Assembly (NCBI GenBank): GCA_937931765.1 | Contig: CALHAO010000510.1 | Location: 1 to 20,438, forward strand | Direction of reading: 5' to 3' | DNA: 20,438 bases | Source: an uncultured Thiotrichaceae bacterium | Lineage (GTDB): Bacteria > Pseudomonadota > Gammaproteobacteria > Thiotrichales > Thiotrichaceae | Part shown: positions 7,967-14,888 of the stretch, one piece after another | Layout of the letters: every line of letters begins with the position of its first letter | Numbering within the stretch: the first letter of the stretch is position 1 | Notes under the pieces: model-generated | Seen by the model: the letters and a program-made list of their open reading frames with translations, nothing else | What the model was told of the DNA's origin: nothing | The model's database searches: none | Made by a program: the position numbers and the translations under genes

Positions 7967-8080
7967 ACTAGTCCACCACTAAGCGGGTGACAGGTTGACC
8001 CTTGACCAAATGATTCTTGTAAAACGACATAATGTTAATCCTGGTACACGTTTGATATACGGGGAAACTCTGCTCCAAAA

Positions 8081-8097
8081 TGCCTGAAGTGAAGGCA
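8081..8097 (-). terminator. Weak hairpin with T run after bactofilin gene
   Basis: On the minus strand TGCCT and AGGCA (8097-8081) pair around a seven-base loop and are directly followed by TTTT (8080-8077). Five pairs is short, so termination here would be weak. It lies 12 bases past the bactofilin stop. Confidence 0.35.
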
Positions 8098-8108
8098 GTC
8101 AGCCTGGA

Positions 8109-8477
8109 TTAGGCTGCCCCTTCTAAGTCACGCAAGGAAACCAGACCACCATTGATGGTTGCGCCTTGTTCAACGTGAATTTCTGCATAATGGATATTAC
8201 CGACGACTTCAGCTGATGCTTTCAGCGAAATCCGGCGGGTTGAAAAAATATCACCGGAGACCTTGCCTGAAACAACCAGCAACGGCACACGAATCTCACC
8301 GATTACCTCGCTGTTTTCCTGAAGAAATAAGGAAGCATTGGAATCATTTGGTGCCACCAAATTACCGTTAACTTTGCCCTGAAGGTACAACTCACCAGCA
8401 AATGAAACGTCGCCGACTATCTCAATATCTGTTTCAAACAAAGAAGCGGCGCTTGCCCCGGAAGTGGTTTTTGTCAT
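8109..8477 (-). CDS. Bactofilin (cytoskeletal beta-helix protein)
   Basis: Bactofilins polymerise without nucleotide into filaments that scaffold envelope and polar proteins. The 122-residue product has a short disordered N-terminus, the opening TDIEIVGDVSFAGELYLQGKVNGNL, and repeated six-residue rungs of the right-handed beta-helix (VIGEIRVPLLVVSGKVSGDIF, VVGNIHYAEIHVEQGATINGGL). There is no transmembrane segment, but the N-terminal residues may contact membrane as in other bactofilins. AGGAG sits well before the ATG. It follows a membrane coiled-coil gene (end 8531) after 53 bases in the same direction. No M23 peptidase, the most usual partner, is next to it. A divergent cluster with a GTPase and a FimV-like protein starts about 750 bases away, which suggests a shared positioning role. 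Confidence 0.92.
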   Translation of the reverse strand: MTKTTSGASAASLFETDIEIVGDVSFAGELYLQGKVNGNLVAPNDSNASLFLQENSEVIGEIRVPLLVVSGKVSGDIFSTRRISLKASAEVVGNIHYAEIHVEQGATINGGLVSLRDLEGAA

Positions 8478-8530
8478 AGTAGTCTCCTGTGTCTCTATTT
8501 TAAGGGTAAAAAATCATTTAATTCAATTAG

Positions 8531-8923
8531 TTATTCTGATCTGAGTTTTTCTAACTCATTCTCAAGGATGGCGATTGTATCATCACGTTCCTGAATATCA
8601 CCCATTAAAGCTTCTGCGCGAAGTTCGGCTGATTTTATCTGTTCAAGTAGGTCGCTGTCTTCTTGATTCAGCTGTTTAACCCGTTCAAAGCTTTCCAGCT
8701 GTTCCTCCAGCTCTTTCAGATCACGCCGCAGACCTGCATTATCATTATGGCATTGCTCCAATCGTGAGCGGGCAGCAAATGGGTCAATTTCTTCTTCACC
8801 ACCAGTATCACTTTTTTCTTGTCGTATATCAGCCATTAGCCCACGAGACCACCAGCCCAGGCCCAGGCCCAGCAGGGTTGCTAATATAATGATCAGCAAA
8901 ATTTGCATCGTCAGATAAAACAC
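8531..8923 (-). CDS. Membrane-anchored coiled-coil protein, unknown
   Basis: I do not recognise the family. I place the start at the GTG at 8923 because GGAGAG lies six bases before it; an ATG at 8908 is the next choice, and a longer reading frame would need a TTG at 8953. The 130-residue product has one N-terminal hydrophobic helix (QILLIIILATLLGLGLGWW) and then a charged region that from about residue 60 to the end looks like a continuous coiled coil (heptads such as LKELEEQLESFERVKQL and IAILENELEKL). It would be tethered in the inner membrane with the coil most likely in the cytoplasm. It heads a two-gene unit with bactofilin and is divergent from the GTPase/FimV cluster, so it could be a bactofilin membrane adaptor. 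That role is inferred only from context. Confidence 0.75.
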   Translation of the reverse strand: MFYLTMQILLIIILATLLGLGLGWWSRGLMADIRQEKSDTGGEEEIDPFAARSRLEQCHNDNAGLRRDLKELEEQLESFERVKQLNQEDSDLLEQIKSAELRAEALMGDIQERDDTIAILENELEKLRSE

Positions 8924-9060
8924 CTTAGTCTCTCCACAAACAATGATGGACAACGGTGATCATGCTGAAGCAAAGTACTGATAACTTCAAGGAATACCGT
9001 GTATCCAGTAAAACATCCCGTTAATTTTTTATGCGTTATGATTAAAAAAAAGTACATCCA

Positions 9061-9083
9061 TTGATAGTCTGGTAGGCTATCAA
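9061..9083. repeat. Palindrome in the divergent intergenic region
   Basis: TTGATAG (9061-9067) and CTATCAA (9077-9083) form a perfect 7-bp inverted repeat with a nine-base spacer. A second small one, TTAGC/GCTAA, lies at 9101-9114. The region 8924-9219 between the divergent coiled-coil and TPR-like genes has no gene I can support and should carry both promoters. The palindrome could be an operator. TTGATA at 9061 with TGTATT 18 bases on is a weak candidate plus-strand promoter. Confidence 0.35.
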
Positions 9084-9219
9084 ATGTATTCGTGTTAAGT
9101 TTAGCTTCAGCTAAGGTTATCATCCACTTATGTTTTTATCGGATGGTATGGTAGGTAAAATTTATTCAGTGTTGATTAGTCATGCAAGTCATTTTTGAGT
9201 CAAGCAACGGTCACTATTT

Positions 9220-9951
9220 ATGCTAGGGAAGTTATTATCCGGGAGAACAGCTTCTTCTGCCCACGTCCCATTGTCTTTTAAAGTTACAGGAATGCGTGAA
9301 CTGCGTTTTGACACGCTGTCTGAAAATGAAACCGGCGTTGATAGCGGGCTTGAAATTTGGCGCTTATTATCTCATCAGATTCGTCGAAACCCTTATGACC
9401 TTCGGGCACACACACAGCGTATACTACTTACTCAACATGAAGATCTTCATGATCGTACCAGTGGTTCTTTGTTGGATCTGTTTCTGGCGCTGGGTAGCTC
9501 CGGATTAATGCTCAGAACACGCATGCTTGATCTTTGTCGTGATCAACTGGATGAGGAGACCGTGGGTTTGTTTGACGCGTGGCTGAAAGAGGGGGTGGAA
9601 GAGCAGGCCGGTGGATGGATGAGTGGTTCAATGTTATCCACCGGAGAAATTGCACGTGGTAGTAAGTTATTAAAGCAGCAGCGTTCGGTTGCTGAATCGC
9701 AATACACCGATGTGTTAGCAGAAATACAAGACCATATTGAATATGGGCAGATTGATCTCGCTCAGACGTTACTGGAATCTGAAATTCTGGAGGGGCGTGC
9801 TACTGCTGATTTGGAGCAGGAACTGCTGGCCGTTTATCAGCACACGCGAAACAGCAGTCAGCTGGAAGTGATAAGTAATGCGCTGATCGATGCAGGTGTT
9901 GAGTTGTCTGAAAGCTGGCAGGATGCCAGAGTGAGAGCCGAAAATTGGTAA
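9220..9951 (+). CDS. Cytoplasmic helical protein with FimV/TPR-like C-terminal part
   Basis: No known family name fits with certainty. The 243 residues lack a signal peptide or membrane helix. The N-terminus MLGKLLSG could form a short amphipathic helix. Residues about 45-130 are helical and rich in Leu/Arg. From about 160 the sequence turns to helix-turn-helix repeats: a YGQIDLAQTLLESEI helix pair, then DLEQELLAVYQHT, then SQLEVISNALIDAGVEL. This is the alpha-solenoid pattern of the TPR-like cytoplasmic part of FimV, in which an A-x-x-L-L-x-x-A/E helix is followed by L-x-x-K/E-L-L-x-x-Y. It is the first gene of the plus-strand cluster, 25 bases before the pseudo-receiver gene, and probably an adaptor for the FimV-like protein encoded downstream. 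Start ATG at 9220; no strong ribosome-binding site is visible. Confidence 0.8.
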   Translation: MLGKLLSGRTASSAHVPLSFKVTGMRELRFDTLSENETGVDSGLEIWRLLSHQIRRNPYDLRAHTQRILLTQHEDLHDRTSGSLLDLFLALGSSGLMLRTRMLDLCRDQLDEETVGLFDAWLKEGVEEQAGGWMSGSMLSTGEIARGSKLLKQQRSVAESQYTDVLAEIQDHIEYGQIDLAQTLLESEILEGRATADLEQELLAVYQHTRNSSQLEVISNALIDAGVELSESWQDARVRAENW

Positions 9952-9976
9952 TAAAAAATAAAAACAGGCAGGATTT

Positions 9977-11413
9977 ATGCTGAATTCATCGAATAACCCG
10001 TTGAAAGTGGCGTTATTGAGTATTAGCCCTCATAACCGCGCCATTCTGGAGTTCTTTTTTGCCGGAGCGGGTAAGAGTATTTTTCAGATCGTTGCTATCA
10101 AAGAGGCTGAGGCCTTGGTGGTGGATTTTGATCATCCCGGTGCACGGCAGGAATGGGAAGAAAATATACGAATCAGCCCGATTCCGGCGATTGTGCTGTC
10201 GGTTAAGGAATGTGATGTAGAAAATACGGTGTGGGTGCCGAAACCGTTGACGTCACAGTCACTGGTTCAGTCTGCTACACAAATACGTCAGGTATTACCG
10301 GGTAATACTCATAGCACAGACATTGCAGCTGGTGCTGAGAAACAACGTACCGCGAGTGATATGTCATCATTGCGTGAGCTATTGGATTCTCAGCAAAAAG
10401 ATAAACAGGTCTTCGGACTTTCTGGTTGGCAGCAGCGCGAGCGGGTAAAGGCTACAGCTTCACCTATATTTGCAGCCGCTGGTGTTGCGTATGAAGAGGA
10501 TGACAGTTCGGTATCCGCTGTTGAAAAGCCGGATGATAGTATTGCACCTGCTGACGAGCAATTGATTGGTACAGACGATGTCTATGTGCCCGAGCCTTTA
10601 AGCGACGACGAAGCCCTTCCCGGGGACAGTAGTCTGCAGTTAGGCCAGGTAACGACGCCGGATGATAGTGAGCAGGATCAGGAAAAGCAGCAACAACGCT
10701 GGGATTTATTGTGTGGTCAGGCGACACAGCGAGTGACTGCCGCAAACTGGCAGGAGAGCACACAACTTTATACGCCGGAAAATTACCTGTTAAACAGTCT
10801 TATTGATGCACTGAATCTATCGAGAACATCAAAACAATACGTACAGGTTATTTTGGACAGTGGAAACTATATGCTGTTGATGCCTGATGTGAATCTTGCC
10901 TATAGTAGTATTGATCTTTATTCAGAGCTGTTTACTGATGTGTGCGGCACGCCATTACAAGGTGGCAAAGTAAAGCTTCATTTGCCCAGTACCACTGAAT
11001 TAAGCGAGCTGGAAGAAGTAGTTGTTCAGGATGCGCGACAAACTTATGATATGGAAGGTTTAATCTGGACTACCAGTTTGTTGACTTCACATGGACGTTT
11101 GAGCCGGAATGCGGACTTAAGCTCTCCGTTGCGCCTGAAAAGCTGGCCTAATCTCACTCGTTTGGAGCAGTTTCCGGACGCAATGCAGATAGCTGCTTTA
11201 TGGCATCAGAAAGCCGGTAATGTTTTTGATCTTTCCGAATGGCTGGATGTGCCTCAGCGTCACGTCATTGCCTTCTTCAACGGGGCTCATACCCTTGGCT
11301 TGTTTGAAGTCAATCAGGGAGAAGATGAGCAGGAAAAACAAGCTGCACCGAAAAAGAATCGTGGGTTGTTCTCACGTTTGCTTAAACGTTTACTCGGAGG
11401 GGGCAAAAAGTAG
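9977..11413 (+). CDS. Pseudo-receiver protein with C-terminal amphipathic helix
   Basis: The 478-residue protein appears modular. Residues 8-106 follow the alternating strand-helix plan of a response-regulator receiver: KVALLSI, then ALVVDFD (D50 at the phospho-acceptor strand), PAIVLSV (S75) and VWVPKPL (K89-P90). The acidic pair after strand 1 is missing and helix 2 is shortened, so phosphorylation is doubtful. Residues 110-250 are a low-complexity acidic linker. Residues 260-445 form a folded domain ending in a winged-helix-like segment (ALWHQKAGNVFDLSEWLDV, GAHTLGLFEV). The last 20 residues, with GLFSRLLKRLLGG, look like a membrane-targeting amphipathic helix similar to that of MinD. AGGA precedes the ATG, and the gene ends 5 bases before the GTPase gene. 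A role as GTPase regulator or effector, like RomR in Myxococcus, is inference. Confidence 0.8.
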   Translation: MLNSSNNPLKVALLSISPHNRAILEFFFAGAGKSIFQIVAIKEAEALVVDFDHPGARQEWEENIRISPIPAIVLSVKECDVENTVWVPKPLTSQSLVQSATQIRQVLPGNTHSTDIAAGAEKQRTASDMSSLRELLDSQQKDKQVFGLSGWQQRERVKATASPIFAAAGVAYEEDDSSVSAVEKPDDSIAPADEQLIGTDDVYVPEPLSDDEALPGDSSLQLGQVTTPDDSEQDQEKQQQRWDLLCGQATQRVTAANWQESTQLYTPENYLLNSLIDALNLSRTSKQYVQVILDSGNYMLLMPDVNLAYSSIDLYSELFTDVCGTPLQGGKVKLHLPSTTELSELEEVVVQDARQTYDMEGLIWTTSLLTSHGRLSRNADLSSPLRLKSWPNLTRLEQFPDAMQIAALWHQKAGNVFDLSEWLDVPQRHVIAFFNGAHTLGLFEVNQGEDEQEKQAAPKKNRGLFSRLLKRLLGGGKK

Positions 11414-11418
11414 TATTT

Positions 11419-11961
11419 ATGACTACCACCAACAAAAAAATTATTTTCACAGGACCGGTCGGTGCGGGTAAAACCACTGCGATTGATGCTATTAGTGATA
11501 TTAGTATTATCAGGACGGATGAATATGCCTCAGATATGACTAAAAGCAGGAAACCGCAAACCACGGTAGCCATGGATTATGGGCTAATACGTTTGGGTGA
11601 AAATGAACGTGTCCACTTATACGGGACACCAGGTCAGGAACGGTTTGACTTCATGTGGGATATTCTGACAAAGGGTGGCATCGGGCTGATTCTTTTGCTG
11701 GATAATACCCGCCCTGATCCCTATCGGGATATGAAGTTCTATACGAATGCGTTCCGGGATTTTATTCAACAAGAACAACTGGTTGTTGGCGTAACGCGGT
11801 TGGATTTACAACGCAAACCAGGTATTAACGACTACCGCAGCTGGCTGAAAGAACTATCGATTGATGCTCCTGTGTTTGAAATTGATGCACGTGACCGTGG
11901 CGATGTAACATCATTAGTGCAGGCTTTACTTTATTCACTTGATCCGGGAGTAACCACCTGA
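11419..11961 (+). CDS. Small Ras-like GTPase (MglA/CvnD-type, COG2229-like)
   Basis: The 180-residue product is one compact GTPase domain. The P-loop is GPVGAGKTT (12-20, K18). A switch I threonine is available at T48 or T49 before AMDYG, and the G3 motif is GTPGQERF (69-76). G4 is TRLD (126-129) in place of N-K-x-D, and a G5-like segment ASP/Ala lies at IDARD (155-159). This combination, with TPGQ rather than the DTAGQ of eukaryotic Ras, marks the prokaryotic small GTPases that pair with roadblock/LC7 proteins: MglA in Myxococcus polarity and CvnD of the Streptomyces conservons. GTP binding is very likely; retention of a specificity aspartate (D129) supports guanine. There is no membrane segment or lipidation signal. 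It overlaps the next gene by one base (TGATG), and a true roadblock gene follows one gene later. Confidence 0.9.
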   Translation: MTTTNKKIIFTGPVGAGKTTAIDAISDISIIRTDEYASDMTKSRKPQTTVAMDYGLIRLGENERVHLYGTPGQERFDFMWDILTKGGIGLILLLDNTRPDPYRDMKFYTNAFRDFIQQEQLVVGVTRLDLQRKPGINDYRSWLKELSIDAPVFEIDARDRGDVTSLVQALLYSLDPGVTT

Positions 11962-12602
11962 TGAGCGAATATATACTAAGTGAAAATCTGTATTTGAGTG
12001 TGACACCGGGCGGGGCTTTTTACGCTACTCAGGATGATAAGCCTGAACCTGGCAGAAGTTTTATCCAGCAATTGCTCAAAGAACCTGAAACGCCGTTGTT
12101 TGATGTTGATGTTGCGCGTAAGTTTACCGGGCTTGATAAAAAACGATCGCTGGAGTTTGTGCACTGGCTTCAGGAGGCCGGACTTATCTCAGGCCAGGAA
12201 GAACCGGAAGCTGCTTCGGTCGAAGTTCTGGAGCAGTCCCTGCCACGCTTACTGCGTTCATTGTCCGATGGCGGCAAAGCAGTGCTGGCAGAAAGTCAGG
12301 GTTTATATTTAGGTAGCGCCGGTTTTCCTCATGAAGCAGCAGAAGAGCTTGCAGCATTAAGTGCGAACTTGGCCAGTGTCTACAGTCGGCATAAAGAGCT
12401 ATTGAGTGGCAACCTTGGTTATAGCCAGCGAGCCTGGGGGCTAGTTGGTGCCAGCGGAAATAGTGAGGTTGGTTTTTGGCCAATATATATCGAGCAAAAC
12501 CACTTTACCCTGATTATTGAGGGCGTACCCCAGTTTAACCAACCTACTTTCAGGGATTTAGTCTGGGCATTAGAAATTCGATACGGTAATACTTCATTAT
12601 AA
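11961..12602 (+). CDS. Winged-helix plus divergent roadblock/LC7-like protein
   Basis: The 213-residue protein has no assigned name that I recognise. Residues about 25-80 look like a winged helix or small helical adaptor (FIQQLL, DVDVARKFTGLDKKRSLEFVH, LQEAGLI). Residues about 86-205 carry a roadblock/LC7-like pattern: helix VLEQSLPRLLRSL, strand pair KAVLAESQGLYLGSAGF, helix AEELAALSANLASVYSR, then strands AWGLVGA, FWPIYIEQNH and FTLIIEGV, and a last helix FRDLVWALEI. The segment A-x-S-Q-G-L-x-L-x-S-x-G followed by an A-A-L-S-A-N helix is the strongest sign, since roadblock proteins have S-x-D-G-L-x-x-A/S then an A-A-L/M helix. The gene is coupled to the GTPase gene by a one-base overlap. 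That fits a direct partner such as a GAP or scaffold. It could be a non-catalytic partner of the 12658 roadblock protein. Confidence 0.75.
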   Translation: MSEYILSENLYLSVTPGGAFYATQDDKPEPGRSFIQQLLKEPETPLFDVDVARKFTGLDKKRSLEFVHWLQEAGLISGQEEPEAASVEVLEQSLPRLLRSLSDGGKAVLAESQGLYLGSAGFPHEAAEELAALSANLASVYSRHKELLSGNLGYSQRAWGLVGASGNSEVGFWPIYIEQNHFTLIIEGVPQFNQPTFRDLVWALEIRYGNTSL

Positions 12603-12657
12603 TTCAATGGGTTGTTCGTATTTTAACTATTATAGATGTAACTAGGAGATTTATTTA

Positions 12658-13020
12658 ATGCGTGCTGAAATGCTGAATTCTATTTTGAGTGATCTCAACG
12701 GATCTTCCGCTGACATTGAAGCATCAGCGGTGCTTTCTACAGATGGCTTGATGATGGCTTCTTTACTACCTTCGGGTATGGATGAAGACCGCGTAGGCGC
12801 GATGAGTGCTGCAATTTTATCATTAGGTGACCGGACGGCGGAAGAACTGGCCCGTGGTGCACTGGAGCAGGTGCTTATTAAGGGTGCTACCGGTTATATT
12901 CTGATGACTCATGCAGGTAACGATGCAGTTGTGACGGTGCTGGCTAAGCCCAATGCACGCCTGGGCCTTATTTTTCTGGATGTCCGCAGAGCGGCCGAAG
13001 GGATTGCTAAGTTTATTTAA
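12658..13020 (+). CDS. Roadblock/LC7 domain protein (MglB-like)
   Basis: The 120-residue product is a single roadblock/LC7 domain: helix MLNSILSDL, strand ASAVLSTDGLMMASLLP, long helix VGAMSAAILSLGDRTAEEL, strands EQVLIKGATGYILMTHAG, DAVVTVLAKP, and a final helix VRRAAEGIAKF. S-T-D-G-L at the strand turn is the family hallmark. Roadblock proteins of this type act as GTPase-activating or scaffolding dimers for MglA-class GTPases. AGGAG stands nine bases before the ATG, one of the best ribosome-binding sites in the cluster, so this protein may be made in larger amounts than its neighbours. It lies 55 bases after the winged-helix/roadblock gene and 38 before the FimV-like gene. Confidence 0.92.
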   Translation: MRAEMLNSILSDLNGSSADIEASAVLSTDGLMMASLLPSGMDEDRVGAMSAAILSLGDRTAEELARGALEQVLIKGATGYILMTHAGNDAVVTVLAKPNARLGLIFLDVRRAAEGIAKFI

Positions 13021-13058
13021 AACTCATGATCGATTTAATGGATACTCTGGCTTAATTA

Positions 13059-14612
13059 ATGAATATAGTCCCGCGTTTAGGTTTACTGGCTACGGTTGGT
13101 GCATCAATTGCTGTGTGTGCAGCGCCCGTTGTCTTTGCTGAAACAACTGTTGTTGAGATCAAGGCGAATGACACCTTGGGTGCAATTGTTAGTGATGCTT
13201 ATCCGGGATATAGAGACCGTGATGCGCTCATGCAGTTGATTCTGGAACGTAATCCGGAGGCATTTCTTAATAATAATGTTAATTTCCTGGTGCTTGGTAA
13301 AACATTAAATCTGCCGGGGGCCGATGAGTTGGGGGCCGCTATACAAGCTGCACCACCTCCCCCTCCGGTACAGCAGGTAGTCAGTCCGGTAATAGTGGTT
13401 GAAGCCGAAAGTAGACTAAAGCAAATTACTGAGGAGCGCGATCAGCTCCAACAGCAGTTGGAACAGCTGGAAACCGATAATAAGGCATTGAGGGACACTG
13501 TTTCACGTCTTGAAGCGACAGGAATTCAGCAGAGTGCACAACTGAAAAAGCTGGAAGAACAGATCGAGGCTTTGAAAAGTGATGCAGAAGAACAGTTTGC
13601 TGCCGATGACGCCCCGTCTCCTGAAGTGGTTAAACAATTAGCTGATTCCAGCAAGAAGCTGGAGCAGTTGCAGTCTCGCTATGATGAATCAGTCAAGGGT
13701 AATCAGGTGCTGCAGCAACAGCTGACTGAGAAAGCTGCCCTGGAAAGTGAAGCCAGCGAGCTTAAAAAACAACTGTCTGAGTTGCAGGGTGGCGGCGAAG
13801 TACAAAAAACAACGAATACTGAATTACAGAGTCAACTGGATGCCTTAAAGCAACAGAGTGAAAGCCTGCGTGCTGATAATGAAAAGGTGGTTGCTGAGTT
13901 GAATGCTGTGAGCGCAAAGCTGGAAATCAGTGAATCTGAAGCCGATGCTTTACGCACAGAATTGGATGCGTCTAATAAACAACTGGAAGTCAGTCAATCG
14001 GAGGTGGTAACTCTGCGTACAGAGTTGAATACTTCCAATGAAAGTAACTCAGCACTAAACAGTGAAATTGAACAGGTTAAAGCTGCCGCAGAAAATGAAG
14101 CCGCGGCCCTGCGCACGGAGTTGAACACTTCCAATGAAAATAATACCGCACTGAGCAGTGAAATTGGTCAGATTAAAGCTGCAGCAGAGACAGATGTAAC
14201 GCTGGCTCCTGTGAATCCTTCTGACAAACCTGGTTCGACCTGGTGGCCTTGGTTGTTGGCGTTATTGTTATTGCCGGTTGCATGGCTTTTAGGGCAACGC
14301 AGCCGCCCTGTACCAATCACCTCTATACCCGAAGCTAAAGTGGGTGTGAAAACCATAGAAATAGCCACAGCGGCTGATCCGGTTGTTCCGGAAGCGTTAA
14401 CCAGTGATCAATTAGATCAGATGGCGTTTTCCGGTATAAAAGCTGTTACCAAACCTGATGACCCTGATGCGGCGATTAAGTTGGATATGGCACGGGCTTA
14501 TCTGGATTTACGCAATGCTGAGGCGGCTAATGATGTGCTGAAGGAAGTTATTCAGGAAGGTGGTTCCCGCCAGCAGCAGGAAGCTAAAGAAATTCAATCG
14601 TTCATTGCCTGA
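13059..14612 (+). CDS. fimV: FimV/HubP-type polar landmark protein
   Basis: FimV/HubP proteins span the inner membrane, bind peptidoglycan, mark cell poles and recruit pilus, flagellar or chemotaxis factors. This 517-residue protein has the expected order. There is a signal peptide (about 1-27, ending VVFAE), then a LysM-like FimV N-terminal domain (VVEIKANDTLGAIVSDAY to LGKTLNLPG, about 31-87). A proline run follows, then a long periplasmic coiled coil (about 118-370) and one membrane helix (395-412, WWPWLLALLLLPVAWLLG). A cytoplasmic tail (413-517) ends in the FimV C-terminal motif (IKLDMARAYLDLRNAEAANDVLKEVI). It is shorter than Pseudomonas FimV (about 920) because the long acidic cytoplasmic part is missing; the TPR-like portion seems to be encoded separately at 9220. 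The start context is weak. The coil contains 96-base tandem repeats. Confidence 0.88.
   Translation: MNIVPRLGLLATVGASIAVCAAPVVFAETTVVEIKANDTLGAIVSDAYPGYRDRDALMQLILERNPEAFLNNNVNFLVLGKTLNLPGADELGAAIQAAPPPPPVQQVVSPVIVVEAESRLKQITEERDQLQQQLEQLETDNKALRDTVSRLEATGIQQSAQLKKLEEQIEALKSDAEEQFAADDAPSPEVVKQLADSSKKLEQLQSRYDESVKGNQVLQQQLTEKAALESEASELKKQLSELQGGGEVQKTTNTELQSQLDALKQQSESLRADNEKVVAELNAVSAKLEISESEADALRTELDASNKQLEVSQSEVVTLRTELNTSNESNSALNSEIEQVKAAAENEAAALRTELNTSNENNTALSSEIGQIKAAAETDVTLAPVNPSDKPGSTWWPWLLALLLLPVAWLLGQRSRPVPITSIPEAKVGVKTIEIATAADPVVPEALTSDQLDQMAFSGIKAVTKPDDPDAAIKLDMARAYLDLRNAEAANDVLKEVIQEGGSRQQQEAKEIQSFIA
14013..14189 (+). repeat. Tandem 96-bp repeat within the fimV coiled coil
   Basis: Codons from CTG at 14013 encode LRTELNTSNESNSALNSEI, and from CTG at 14109 LRTELNTSNENNTALSSEI. 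The unit is 96 bases (32 residues), near-identical for about 27 residues. A further degenerate copy, opening LRTELDASN, begins at 13950, 63 bases earlier. Both spacings keep the reading frame and add whole heptad-like segments, so slippage or recombination may change coil length. Confidence 0.85.
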
Positions 14613-14631
14613 TGAATCAAAGTACTCCTTG

Positions 14632-14659
14632 TCAGGTCAGTATACCGTTACTGATCTGA
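14632..14659 (+). terminator. Hairpin after the fimV-like gene
   Basis: TCAGGTCAGTA (14632-14642) pairs with TACTGATCTGA (14649-14659) over 11 positions with one G-U pair around a six-base loop, 19 bases past the stop. No immediate T run follows, though TTTTTCTCTTT occurs at 14683-14693. Probable but not certain transcript end. The rest of 14660-14888, before the BON-OmpA gene, shows no gene; a promoter for the next unit should lie there but none is convincing by eye. Confidence 0.5.
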
Positions 14660-14888
14660 GTAGTATTCGTTCCCACCCCCTGCTTTTTCTCTTTGCCCAT
14701 ACACCCTGTTAATCGGGTATCACTCTCCATATATCCCAGTGCTGATAGTAAAAAATATAGAATCGCCATACTCTGAAGGCTCTATCCCATCTATTTGAAG
14801 TGCTTAATAAATGTTATTTATTTGCTCAGGCTGTCGATTTGATGTTCTATACATAGAGAAGGCACTTTTCTATGTTCGGGAGCATGAC

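Noticed and set aside
7967..8108. ubiC (chorismate lyase) expected before ubiA
   Set aside because: The 142 bases are too short and no reading frame fits; ubiC is simply not here.
8908..8953. Upstream TTG start (8953) for the coiled-coil gene, giving 140 residues
   Set aside because: It would need a TTG codon with no ribosome-binding site; GGAGAG six bases before the GTG at 8923 decides for the shorter form.
8911..9123. 70-residue minus-strand frame in the divergent intergenic region
   Set aside because: It has no ribosome-binding site or recognisable domain and runs across the start of the coiled-coil gene.
14811..14888. Longer start for the BON-OmpA protein (275 residues)
   Set aside because: The extra 26 residues show no family resemblance, and the ATG at 14889 has GGGAG at good spacing.
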